Shown piece after piece: positions 48,601 to 64,000 of a stretch of 64,000 nucleotides of DNA. The position numbers and the translations under genes were made by a program. Position 1 is the stretch's first letter; every line of letters starts with the position of its first letter. The DNA comes from Torreya grandis (Eukaryota > Streptophyta > Pinopsida > Cupressales > Taxaceae), in the NCBI GenBank assembly GCA_037957365.1, contig JARHVA010008356.1, positions 332,501 through 396,500 on the forward strand. Direction: 5' to 3'. Under the pieces are notes generated by a model. That model worked only from the letters and a program-made list of their open reading frames with translations, was not told the DNA's origin and ran no database searches.

Positions 48601-50450
48601 AAAGAATCAAAAGCTATGCACAATCAAGATAAAGAAGTAGAGGTAAATAAAAAACAATAGGATGAAACCCAAAGGCAACAAAAAGAGGTGAAAGATACAT
48701 TACAAAAATTTAATGATCAAGAAGTTCAAGATAAGGCTGAAGCTGAAGCCAAATCTAAGTATGAGGTATATTTTAAAGCTAAAACTCAAGTTGATGCTAA
48801 GTCTAAGACTGAATATAAATTGAAAGTGTAGGCTAAATCCAACACTAAGGATAAGGTTAGAGCAATAACCCATGCCAAGGATTTATAAGATACACAAATA
48901 TAGGCCAAATTAGTAACTATAACTCAACTAATGGCATTGAATAAGAATCTTAGATATTTATCCAATGGTTACGGGATGTCCTTGCTACATCAACATGACA
49001 AACTACTTTCTTCCTTACACTAACTCAATTCATACCTAATATTACAACATTTGTGACCATATCCATGGTAATTTATAGAACTATTATGGAAACATAATTG
49101 GACATAACCCATTTACCATTCTCAAAATATATTGAAGGAGAAATCACCTTCTAGGAATCCATTATGTAGAAGGCCTCAAATTTGGAACATAAAGTATTAA
49201 GGATATGGGAAGAAAATGCTAAAGTATAAGAGTTACTAGAAAATGTGAGGAAATTGATCAATAATTCTTATCCCACCTTAGTTATTCAAGTACAAGGTGA
49301 TCAAGTTATGTCAAAATATAAATAATTCATTACTCTATTGACATAACTCATAAAGAGATAAGGATATGCACATAAATTTTTGGCATTATGCACATAAGGA
49401 CAAGCTCTCAAGTCAAAAATAGAGGTCATATGTCAAATCATTAATGAATATGAATAGGTCCTAGACACCACTATGAATTAGGCCAAGCAGATAGCCCAAG
49501 ATATAAGGAACTGGAGATAACATTTAAATCAATCCTTGGGAATTATGAAGTGTGAATTTGCCACTACAAAAAAGATAAAACTATACTCAATAGTCAAAGG
49601 GATAATACAAAGAAAATGAGTGGCACACTTAGATAATTTATAGATTATTAGGATGTTTCCATACAAAATCTTCAAGTATGGCATAATGAAACAATGCACA
49701 ACACTTTTGTAGCCATCTAATCCTATAGGATAATAGATAGATTGGATGAGCTCATCTTGGAAATTTAATAGAAACTATCTAATACCAAAATGTTTCTTAT
49801 AATTTAAAATGATGAGGATATATAAAATATGATGATGATCTAAGTACCATTACACAATCTATTTGCCATGGTACATGAAGTGCTCACCAACTGGGAAATG
49901 ATCAAGAATAATCTTGCTCAAATTGATCAACTTATTTCCCAAATAATAGATGAGACTAAATTAATACCTCTATAATAACTTCAAAAAATCACATAGGAGA
50001 GGAAAATATAAATAAATTCATAGTCTCCACAACTACCTTTTATAGTGGATACATTAGAAGTGAGTGGGTCAGCAATTGTCCAACCATAACAACCTCTGCA
50101 TCCACCCAACCAAACACCTCCTTAACTATAAAAGTAAGGTTTGTGAACTTTATTTTTTGCGAATTCAAACATATTTTAGATTTTTGAGGATATTATAAAC
50201 ATTAGAAGTAGGGAGAGAATTTTTGAAAACCCATGAATGGTGACCATCTAATTATGCTAGTCTATTGAAGACCTAAAAGGGTGGTAAGCTAGTATGTTAC
50301 TTAGTTAAAAACCCAAAAGGGTAGATAAGTAGTGTGTAATGGGTGAAAACTGGTAATTGAAACTTGGAGAAATAAGTATGAATTTTTTATATTATTTATC
50401 TTTTTATCTTAGTTCATATCATCTTGTGACTTTACTTCAAGATGAGATAA
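45690..50450 (+). pseudogene. M extra coding-like region downstream of integrase (~4.7 kb)
   Basis: Sense-strand translation shows long protein-like patches after the integrase end. Examples are SYHHRMRSHSKYNS near 45800, QTRVKLIIKLV then SRPLIEPWIEVSY near 46330, and LDEVMMNLIRLYNLGDINLS near 46625. From 48200 to about 49000 the sequence is very rich in Lys, Ala, Glu and Gln with alternating AKSK-type units (for example VQDKAEAEAKSKYE and DAKSKTEYKLKV). The layout, a globular part followed by a charged coil-like part, parallels the extra region of N1. The function is unknown. The distance from integrase to LTR is far larger than a normal 3' UTR. Confidence 0.55.
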
Positions 50451-50468
50451 ATATTTAAGTCTAGAAAG

Positions 50469-50998
50469 TGTTGGGCTAAAAACATATCTTGGTAAAATTG
50501 TGAAGTATTTCAGATGGACACATGTTCAAAGTGTATGATTTTTTATTTTTTATAAATTATGTATTTATTTGGCATTGTAAGCCTAATTTAGTAGTATAAT
50601 AATTTGAAGATTCTTTCCATTTGTATCTCAAAAGGTGAGAATGTGAAAAGATAATAGGTTTGTAAAAGACTATATATCAAACTTTGATATAATAGAAATT
50701 AGTTTGATGTGTTGATATATATTGATAGAATCATTTTATTATGGTTTTATTTATCTGATTTTATGTAAGGTTTATGCACATTGATTACTCTATTTTATTT
50801 TAATCTATTATAAGATTCAATACCAGTAATGGTCTAGCTTTGGCTTGTATATGTTTCATCTTGATCTTTAGTGCATTCTTGTAAATCATAGATGGTATAT
50901 AATGTTTTCATATATGTTTCTCTTTTGGTACTCTTTACTATATAAACTATCCCTATAATTAGCAAGTTTTGGAGTATTTCTAGGAACCTCTACTAATA
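50469..50998 (+). repeat. M 3' LTR
   Basis: It starts tgttggg and ends tactaata (CA changed to TA). It aligns with 37440-37971 at roughly 80% by eye. aagac follows it. Confidence 0.85.
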
Positions 50999-51003
50999 AA
51001 GAC
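50999..51003. repeat. Target-site duplication (aagac) of M, right
   Basis: It matches 37435-37439. H gag resumes at 51004 with aacggtaaag. Confidence 0.85.
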
Positions 51004-51330
51004 AACGGTAAAGTTGCAGATAATATTACTACTATAAATAAAACTACTATCAATTCTAAAAAAAAATAACCTTTTATCTATCAGAATATATCAAATTCAT
51101 TAATAGGTAATATCATACTTATAAGCCCCAACAATATAATCATATTTTTCATCTTGATGTCAGTGCTTATAACATAATGATGATTTATCTAATATTAAAT
51201 TTGAAACTAGACAACTTGATAAAATTAATGATGCTATAAAAAATCCAAATCATAAGAATGTAGTAAGATGTTTTTAAAAATCCATTAGTAATGGATCTAA
51301 ATATTCTTTTCTTGATATAATGATCCTCCA
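51004..51330 (+). pseudogene. Element H first gag, 3' part
   Basis: It is collinear with 62510-62810 of the second copy. It completes the gag frame interrupted by M. Confidence 0.7.
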
Positions 51331-51900
51331 ACTAATTGCATTACCCTAATTTATTTTTATATTAATATTTTTGATAAATTAATCCATAACTATATTCTCG
51401 ATATAGGAGCTTTAACTAATATTATGGCTATATTTATTATTGATCAAATAAGCATATCTTATGAAACTGATAATAAGAAACTTACTGGTTTTGATTCACA
51501 TCAAGTAAAAAGCTATTGTAAGTTTCATCATATTGTTATAAAAATAAGATTAATATGAAAAAATCATGTGAATTTTAAATGTACAAGTTTTAGATATCCT
51601 TGCTAACTATGTTATGTCATTAGATATAGATTGGTCAAAGGCAAATGGTGCTTTCATATGTAAGGATATAATGTGAATTTCTATTGGTAATGACATTGCA
51701 TTTATGTATATGGAGGAATGGAATAAAAATCATATAAAATCCATACCAACCATTATTTCTTATGTTGAAATAAGAATCAGTACTTATGAGTTGCTAACAT
51801 TAGATGAACCTAATCAACAATAAAAAGGATTATTTCTAGAGAGACGATATCATCTTTATAATTTTTTAGAGCATTTTTTTAGAATGGTAATGGTTTTGAA
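51331..51900 (+). pseudogene. Element H protease
   Basis: An aspartic protease remnant is readable at about 51400 as LDIGALTNIM, where the usual Asp-Ser/Thr-Gly-Ala has become Asp-Ile-Gly-Ala. The same region in the second copy is at 62900-63200. It lies between gag and RT, as expected for Ty3. Confidence 0.65.
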
Positions 51901-53900
51901 TTGTTTTGATTTATAATATTGATAAAATATTTCAATATTCTTTTAAATTTTCATTTGATAACAATAAAAACACAACTAAATTTAGAGATTTATTTTTAAG
52001 TCTTGAAAAAGTCATATATTTAAATATCAAACATTTAGAGGGTTTTAGAGATTATAAATTGATTATTAGATATTTTGGGAAAATATATAAAGAAAATAAA
52101 ACCTATCTCCATATATATACTAAAAATGTCTGGTCACTTCTTGAGAGATTTGAAACATTTAATATCACACATATACTTAGAGAATTTATTTCTCAAACTA
52201 ATAAGCCTATTATTTTTCTTTCAATATCACCTTAAGTGATAGTGAGATAGATTTATATTATTATTTTTCATATATTTTTAGACCTAAAGTTCTTGATCTT
52301 AATGATAATTGGCCTATTTGTTATTTAGATTAATATATTTATTCTTTTATGAAAGGTAATTATTTTTATCATAAAGATCATGCGATAAATTATGGTGATT
52401 ATTTGTTATTGAGTTATCACAAATTGATTATTGGTTTAGTCAATTTATAATATATTTTTACACTACATACTCATCCTAAATTTTCATGTAATGAATATCC
52501 ATCTTGAATAATCACATGTGAGACTATTCATATTAATCTTGTCATTGAACAAGATACTAAATTTATTTATTTAGGAATGCAATATACTATTGAGGAAAAT
52601 TTTCAATTTTTTGAATTATTAAAATAATTTATACATTTTTTTGTTTGGTATTATAAAGACCTTAAAATTTATGAGGCTGGAATAAAAAAAACCATACCCA
52701 TTAAGCCCAGTATAAAAGATGTTAAGAATAAACTTAGAAGAATAAGTCCCTTCTTGGAAGACACCATCAATAAAGAGCTTGATAAGACATTTGACGGTGG
52801 TGTCAATTTTTTATATGATAATAATATTGGAATTATAACATGTTGTAATTAATATTTTTGATATTTATCTATGTGTATAATTAAAGACTTACATAGAGAA
52901 AGAGTTAAAGATAACTTTTATTTACCTAGTATAGATCAGATTGTGTAGTAAGTTACAATTTCTAAAATGAATTGTTCTCTTGATGGATTTTTTTTTTTAT
53001 AATCATATTTTTATGAATCTATAAGATAGGTACAAAACCATGTTTACCACATGGATATGAATGTTTGCCTTTAACATGATGCCTTTTGGTTTAATGAATG
53101 CATGTGCCATTTTTCAAAGAGTTATGCATGTAGCTTTTGGTGACTTAAGTGGCACTATTATTCAAGTCTACCTTGATGATCTTATTATTCATTATAAATA
53201 AATGAAGAAACACATTGATCATATATGTAAGATTTTAAATAGATGTAGAAAGTATGGTATCTTTCTTAATCCCAAGAAGTTAGTTTTTGGAGTCACCAAA
53301 GGAAAATTATGAAGTCATATCATCTATAAGAATGACATATCAATTTATATTTAAAAATGCATAAAGGTTATCAAAGATTTAACACATTCTAAAAATCAGT
53401 CTGGTCTTACATATTTTTTTGGTAAAATTAATTTTGTGCATATTTTTTTAAAATTTTTGATGATAAATAGAATCCCTTACAAAATTTTCTAAAGAAAAAG
53501 TAGAGATATTTATGGGATACATGTTCAAATTCAACATTTAATATTTTAAAAGATATCATTGTAAGTTTTCTTGCACTTTATAATTCAAACAAACCTTTCA
53601 TTTTATATGTCAATGCTAGTAAAAATATATATAGGTGTTGTTATTAGTCAACATGATGATAGACATAAGAAAGACATATTGGCTACCTAAATCAAGTCTT
53701 GAAAGATGTTGAAACTAGGTATGTTTTGATCTATTTTTCTTTCATTAATGTCATATCTAACTAAATTCAAATATATTTTAATCAGAAATAAGGTTATTGT
53801 TTGTTTGATTGTGCATGTTATTTATAATCTTTTAAATCATCCAACTTTTCAAGGAAGGTTATCAAAATGGATTTATAAAATTCAAGAGTTTGATCTTGAA
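51901..53900 (+). pseudogene. Element H reverse transcriptase and RNase H
   Basis: The upstream linker includes an open piece at 51906-52235. The RT palm is clear at 53060-53400: MMPFGLMNACAIFQRVM, then VYLDDLIIH with an intact YLDD, then IFLNPKKLVFGV and GLTYFFGKINFVH. RNase H follows to about 53900 (SKWIYKIQEFDLEF). Stops and frameshifts are numerous. Confidence 0.85.
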
Positions 53901-55330
53901 TTTTAAACTTTGAAAACCAAAAGGATAAATGATTTAACTAAACATTTATATAAAAATAGGATATTTAACATAATCTTTTTAGTTATTTTAATCAATGATA
54001 CCATTCATGATAAACATAATATCCAAACAAAGAGGGATTCATATTTTTAAAAATAGTTTAATAGTGGCCTTGAAATGTATGACTAAGATTGTTAATTTTC
54101 ATAGGATGACTGGTATCATGATCTAATTCATTAGTTTCAAAATCAAGTTTGTCTTGATAATTTAGATAAAATAAAAAGAAGAGCAATCAGATTATAGACT
54201 TTAAAGTTTTTTTTGTTAGAACTTTTTCTATTTTATCTAAATAGGGATGGTGTATTATTATGTTGTTTAAATATTGATCAAAATCAAAAGGTTCTTTGGG
54301 GATGTTACAAAGGTATCTACAGTGGAAATTACATATAAAAATACTAGTACATATAAAATTTTGTGTGTAGGTTAATATTGGCATACATTATTTCTAGATT
54401 CATACAAGTTAATTCAATCATTTATGCCATGTCAGCTTCTTATTGGTAGAGATAAATAAATAGTTGTCTCTAAACCTTATTATTCTATAAAAACCTTTCA
54501 CTAAATGGGTTATTGATTTCATTTAGACATTCAGCCTCCTAATTTAGCTAGCCATAGGTAATCTTAACTGTTATATATTATTTTACTAAATGACCTAAAT
54601 CTATAGCTCTGAAAAGTTATGTTATATTTATAGTTATTTCATTTTATTAGAATAATATTTTCCAAGATTTGGTATTTCTTATGAAATAATATCTGATAAG
54701 ATTCCTTAGTTTATTTATTATAATTATTTGGAGTTTTTAGGAGGTTATTTGATTATTTAGTCATTTGTTAAAGTATTCACCAAGGGAATGGACAAGTTGG
54801 ATACCTCAATAGAAATATGATTTATATTATGAAAAATCTACTTTGTGAAAATAATCACGATTGGTTCATCAAAATACTTTAAGTATTATGGACTGATTGC
54901 ACTATGGTGAAATATAAAACAGTTATTATCCACTTATATTGACTTATGGATTTGAAGATAATTTACCCATAAAACTTGAAATTACTTATGTTATAACTAA
55001 TCTTCAATATTTGACATATGATACTAAAATTTTCAAACATAGAATTAATGATCTCTTAGCCCTTGATAAAACTAAATCCATTGTTCTATATAAATTATAA
55101 AAATCTAAAGAAAAATGTAAGTCTTTATTTTAAAATACGGTTTCAAAAAACACTTTTAAAGTTAGTGATTTTTTACTATAGTAGGACAAAGCTGATTAAG
55201 AGCCTTAAAAAAATCATAAATTTGATTCACTTTGGCTTGACCCATATAAAATAAATGTTTGTCTTGGTAAAAATGACTTTCATTTATAGGATCTTGATGG
55301 AAATTGGTTATTTTTTGGGTTAATAGTTAT
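53901..55330 (+). pseudogene. Element H integrase
   Basis: The N-terminal part near 54220-54330 resembles the linker before the zinc region (YLNRDGVLLCCL). The catalytic core between 54450 and 54800 is badly damaged. The C-terminal part is readable from 54890 to 55320, with LTYGFEDNLPIKLE, then RINDLLALDKTK, and the end block FDSLWLDPYKI then NDFHLQDLDGNW, typical of Ty3 integrases. The ORF at 54187-54384 on the minus strand is a shadow. Confidence 0.75.
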
Positions 55331-55490
55331 CATTTTAAACTTTTCCTCAATTAGCTTCCCTTTCCTTTCTTATTGTTCATTATTTATTTTGGTTTTGTTT
55401 ATTTTGTTTATTTCTATTTTCTTGTTCATTTTTGTTTGAGTTTAACTTTTTTTTAAAGATCTATGAGATTTCATCATTATTAAAGGAAAG

Positions 55491-60914
<5,424 letters not shown>

Positions 60915-60916
60915 AA

Positions 60917-60940
60917 TTTGATGACTCCACTAGAGATTTT
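60917..60940 (+). promoter_or_regulatory. Element H primer-binding-site-like motif, second copy
   Basis: ttgatgactccactagag follows the LTR end (ttaata, CA changed to TA). It is similar to the ttggcgactcc-type motif found just after the 5' LTR in many plant Ty3 elements. Its presence shows that this LTR serves as the 5' LTR of the second gag. Confidence 0.6.
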
Positions 60941-61239
60941 ATTTCATAAATATTATTTGTATTTTTTATTTAATTTTTTTCTTTCATCCTTATTACCCAT
61001 GATCAATATTGGTCTCCTTCATATTATCTAACCTAAAGTTGATATTACTGATGATGATGTAAATATTACTTGTAATATTGTTCATTTTATTTTGTATAAT
61101 ATATTTTATGATTTCCATCACATCTTGAAGTTATATCCAATGAAAAATATGAATCAATATAAAAAATAGACTGGTACACTACCTTTATGCATTAAAATTT
61201 ATTTCATATTCAGGAAAAAAATATCACATTTAGTGAGAA

Positions 61240-62700
61240 AGAGAAAAAAAATTAATTTCTAAACCTAAACCTAGAACTCACTTTATTTGTGAGGCATTTC
61301 CTTTCAACAATTTTATCACTTCTATTATCCCTAATAGACTTATAGAATCAAATAAATCTATTAAGCTAGTATATCATATTGAATATTCAAATGGAATAAG
61401 GATTAGATGATAGAGTGAAGACCTTATTCCTATTTTTCAAAAAAGTATGGATCAAGTTGAAATAACTAATAATGAAACAATTTCTGATGTAGATAATGAT
61501 CAACAAGCTATAAATACTTAGGTTCATTAGAATACAATTAATATTGGTATCTATCCTAGTAGGTTACCCTCACTTAAAGGACATAATGCCAAAAATAATT
61601 AAATAAATTATGGTAAGTCTTGGAAAAATCATTTATATGTTTTTAATTTAATTTTCCCTACTCTTGGCATTATTATTGAAATTTTTTCTTTTAGATTTTT
61701 TTCACACAATTTAGAAGTGAAATCATATGAAGATTTAATTATTTTTTCTGATAAGGTGATTAATACTTGAAAATATATATAATATTGGGTAGATATTTGT
61801 TTTGTCAAGCCTAAATAATATTTAGTGTTGGGTAATTAAATTGTAAATATTTTTATTGATCCAGGTGAGATAATTTGTCATTTTATGACAAGATTTACTA
61901 GGGTGTGTTACAAAATTCCTTAGGATGATAGACCATAATTTTTTATATCTAGATTATATTTTTTTAATAAATTTAATTTGAAATATAGAATGGATTTAGA
62001 AGATAAGTACATAATAGAATATGATGTTTCCATTACTTTATGTATAGGATATGAAAATATTTTAAAACATATTAGATTTAAATATGTGTCTTGTACTGGT
62101 TTAATTTTTGATATTATTGAAATCTTAAATGCCATCCATAATCTTGGAAATGAGTTAGTCATCATTAAGTGGAAATTGAATGACAAAATATCTACGTTGA
62201 TAAAAAATTATAATCCTTATAAAGGTAAAAATAAAGAAAATTTTCATTATTTACATGTTTTTGAATTAAATCATGACCCTAATTCATGTACAATTATTAA
62301 AAAGTTTAAAATATTTATTCATGAGAATGATAGTATTTCCATTAAATTGGCTGATAATATAAACATTTTTCATTTTAAAGAGTCTTTGGATAACATTAAT
62401 AATATCAATGCTTATATCATTCAAACAAGTCAAAGGGATTACAATTCTAACCCAAAGAATAATTCAAATACAACTAATAATTGGACATATTTTTTCAAAC
62501 ATTCAAAACAAGACAAAGGTAAAGCTACACATAATATTGTAACTATAGATAATCCTAATAAAAATTATAAAAAACCTAACCCTTTTTCTATTGGATTTAG
62601 TAATATACAATATCATCTTTATAATCTCAAAATTTATACTTATATTCATCATCCTAATGTTGGCACCTATAATATTATTGATGATTTTTACACTATTTAA
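61240..62700 (+). pseudogene. Element H second gag, with a 240-codon open piece
   Basis: Upstream of 61978 the capsid frame is broken but readable. From 61978 to 62700 it is open (240 aa). The open piece begins at an internal Met (MDLEDKYIIEY), has capsid C-terminal helices (GNELVIIKWKLNDKIS) and an Asn/Lys-rich tail (NPKNNSNTTNN, then KQDKGKATHN). It lacks a complete zinc knuckle. Its N terminus is missing, so it is unlikely to be functional. The minus-strand ORF at 61920-62186 is a shadow. Confidence 0.7.
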
Positions 62701-63394
62701 GTTAGTTTTTATTTATTACAAGCTATTAGTTTACCTAGGTAGATTGATAAAATTAATTATGCTATAAAAAATCTAAATCCAAAAAATGTAGTAGGATTTC
62801 AATAATAACCTAGTAATAATGGATCTAATCTTGTTTTATCATAGTATAATTATCCCTTAGCCAATTAAAATCTCTCATTTTATGTTTTTGTTAATACTTA
62901 TAATAAAGTAATCCATAGATGAAATCTCAATACATAAACTTATAGGAATATTATGCCTAATTTTATTTTTGATCAAATAGGCATATCTTATGATACTCAT
63001 AACAGGAAACATATTAGTTTTTAATCACACCAAACCAATAATTGCAATAAATTTCATGACATTATTATCAAAATAGTTAAAGATGAAAGAATCAGGGTCA
63101 TTTACTATGTACAAGTTTTAGATATCATTACTAACTATGTTATGTTGTTAAACATAGATTAGTCAAAGAAAACTCTTTCATGGGTAAGGATAAAAGGTGA
63201 GTTCCTATTGGTAATGAGATTACATTATGTATAGGGAGGAATGAAATAAGAATCATATATAATACATAACAACCATTATTTTTTATATTCAAAATGGATT
63301 TAGTACTTCTGATTTTCTAAACTTGGATGAACATGATCAACAACAAATAATGATTATTTCTAGAGAGACCATCCAATCTTTAGATGCAAGAGCA
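62701..63394 (+). pseudogene. Element H second copy, gag end and protease remains
   Basis: It is collinear with 51180-51850, including the shared atagattagtcaaag-type stretch near 63155 and the gagagacc at 63372 that parallels 51839. Similarity stops at about 63395. Confidence 0.65.
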
Positions 63395-64000
63395 TCACGT
63401 CAATGATGTAAATATGATAAGTAATGAAGGTTTAGGGGAACCATGTGTGTGTGGTGTCTCATAGAGTTCCCTATAATGTGATTAAGTCATTATAATATTA
63501 TTTAGGTGTGTGTTACTAGACAATTGGTATTTTATTGCCAAAATGGGCTTTTTGAGTATTTAAATTAGAAATGGGTGTCTAGGAGCATTTGAGTGAATTT
63601 AATGTGATTTAAAATTGGTATAATGTTTTTTAAGGTTCTATATAGACATATAAAGTGTATTAAGGGTGTGTTATGTGCAATTTATAGAATAAATAGTTGT
63701 AAACCAAGTGATATTTTTTGTAATTAACATCTCAAGGTTAATGGACTTGGAAATAGGAAAGTTATTCTTGCATGTATAAGATGTTGAATGGTTATTTGTA
63801 TGGAGAAGAGTGATAGATTCATAGATAATAGTAGAAGGTTGATAGGGGATAGAGGTATGGAAGAAAATAAATAAATATGAAGAAGGATGAATAAAATTTG
63901 TGTAGCCCATGAAAAGGGCAAGAAGTTATAGTCATATTTTGCAGATTCTAAATATGAATATAATAAGATAATGTGTTGTTTGTGTATAAATTTATTTTAG
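63395..64000. other. Unidentified sequence interrupting element H
   Basis: The H similarity ends abruptly and new sequence begins near agatgcaagagcatcac. It is probably the end of another element running out of the window, possibly an LTR. The two overlapping minus-strand ORFs at 63671-63921 do not resemble known proteins. Confidence 0.4.

Larger units (their letters stand above)
37440..50998 (+). mobile_element. Element M: 13.6-kb Ty3/gypsy element nested in H gag
   Basis: LTRs lie at 37440-37971 and 50469-50998, with aagac duplications outside them. Orientation is plus. The internal order is gag (about 38450-40600), a poorly conserved linker and protease region, RT, RNase H, integrase, and about 4.7 kb of extra coding-like sequence before the 3' LTR. 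All frames carry many stops. The total length is large for a Ty3 element because of the long gag-to-RT part and the region after integrase. Confidence 0.85.

Overview
The window looks like intergenic DNA from a large, repeat-rich plant nuclear genome. It is AT-rich, has no recognisable host gene, tRNA or rRNA, and is filled almost entirely with decayed Ty3/gypsy LTR retrotransposons inserted into one another. The very long LTRs, old multi-level nesting and sense-strand extra ORFs downstream of integrase remind me most of gymnosperm genomes. That attribution is an inference from memory of such families, not a search result.

Layout. Positions 1-1370 are unclassified sequence with two long (TG)n tracts. 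Positions 1370-32340 are element L, a minus-strand chromovirus-like Ty3 element with LTRs of about 4 kb. Its left LTR (1370-3630 plus 20051-21793) is split by element N1 (3631-20045), which has 5-bp target duplications (aatat). N1 is minus-strand, has LTRs of about 1.7 kb, a pol region and a long extra coding region downstream of integrase. N1 in turn carries element N2 (12286-17904), a complete but stop-riddled minus-strand Ty3 element with LTRs of about 0.5 kb. L's internal region (21794-26531) carries gag-pol. Its right LTR (26532-32340) carries a 1.77-kb retroposon-like insertion. L's right edge abuts element H (32346 to about 63390), a plus-strand Ty3 element arranged as truncated LTR, gag, pol, LTR, gag, protease. 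H's first gag is split by element M (37440-50998), a plus-strand Ty3 element with LTRs of about 530 bp, aagac target duplications, a gag with a zinc knuckle and RGY-rich tract, pol, and about 4.7 kb of further coding-like sequence after integrase. From about 63395 to the end another unidentified sequence interrupts H's second copy.

How the parts relate. The coding pieces are retrotransposon gag, protease, RT, RNase H and integrase. All carry stops or frameshifts, so none should be autonomous now. The nesting order gives relative ages: N2 and N1 are the youngest (LTR pairs about 90% alike in stretches compared by eye), M and L are older, and H is the oldest. The points most worth a second look are a 38-bp terminal segment that is inverted between the two N1 LTRs; the duplicated LTR-to-RT fusion around N2; the array of G-box-like motifs in the N1 LTR; the long sense coding regions after integrase in N1 and M; and the poly(A)-ended insertion in L's right LTR. 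I found no defence system, CRISPR or metabolic cluster. All element boundaries were derived by aligning repeats by eye.
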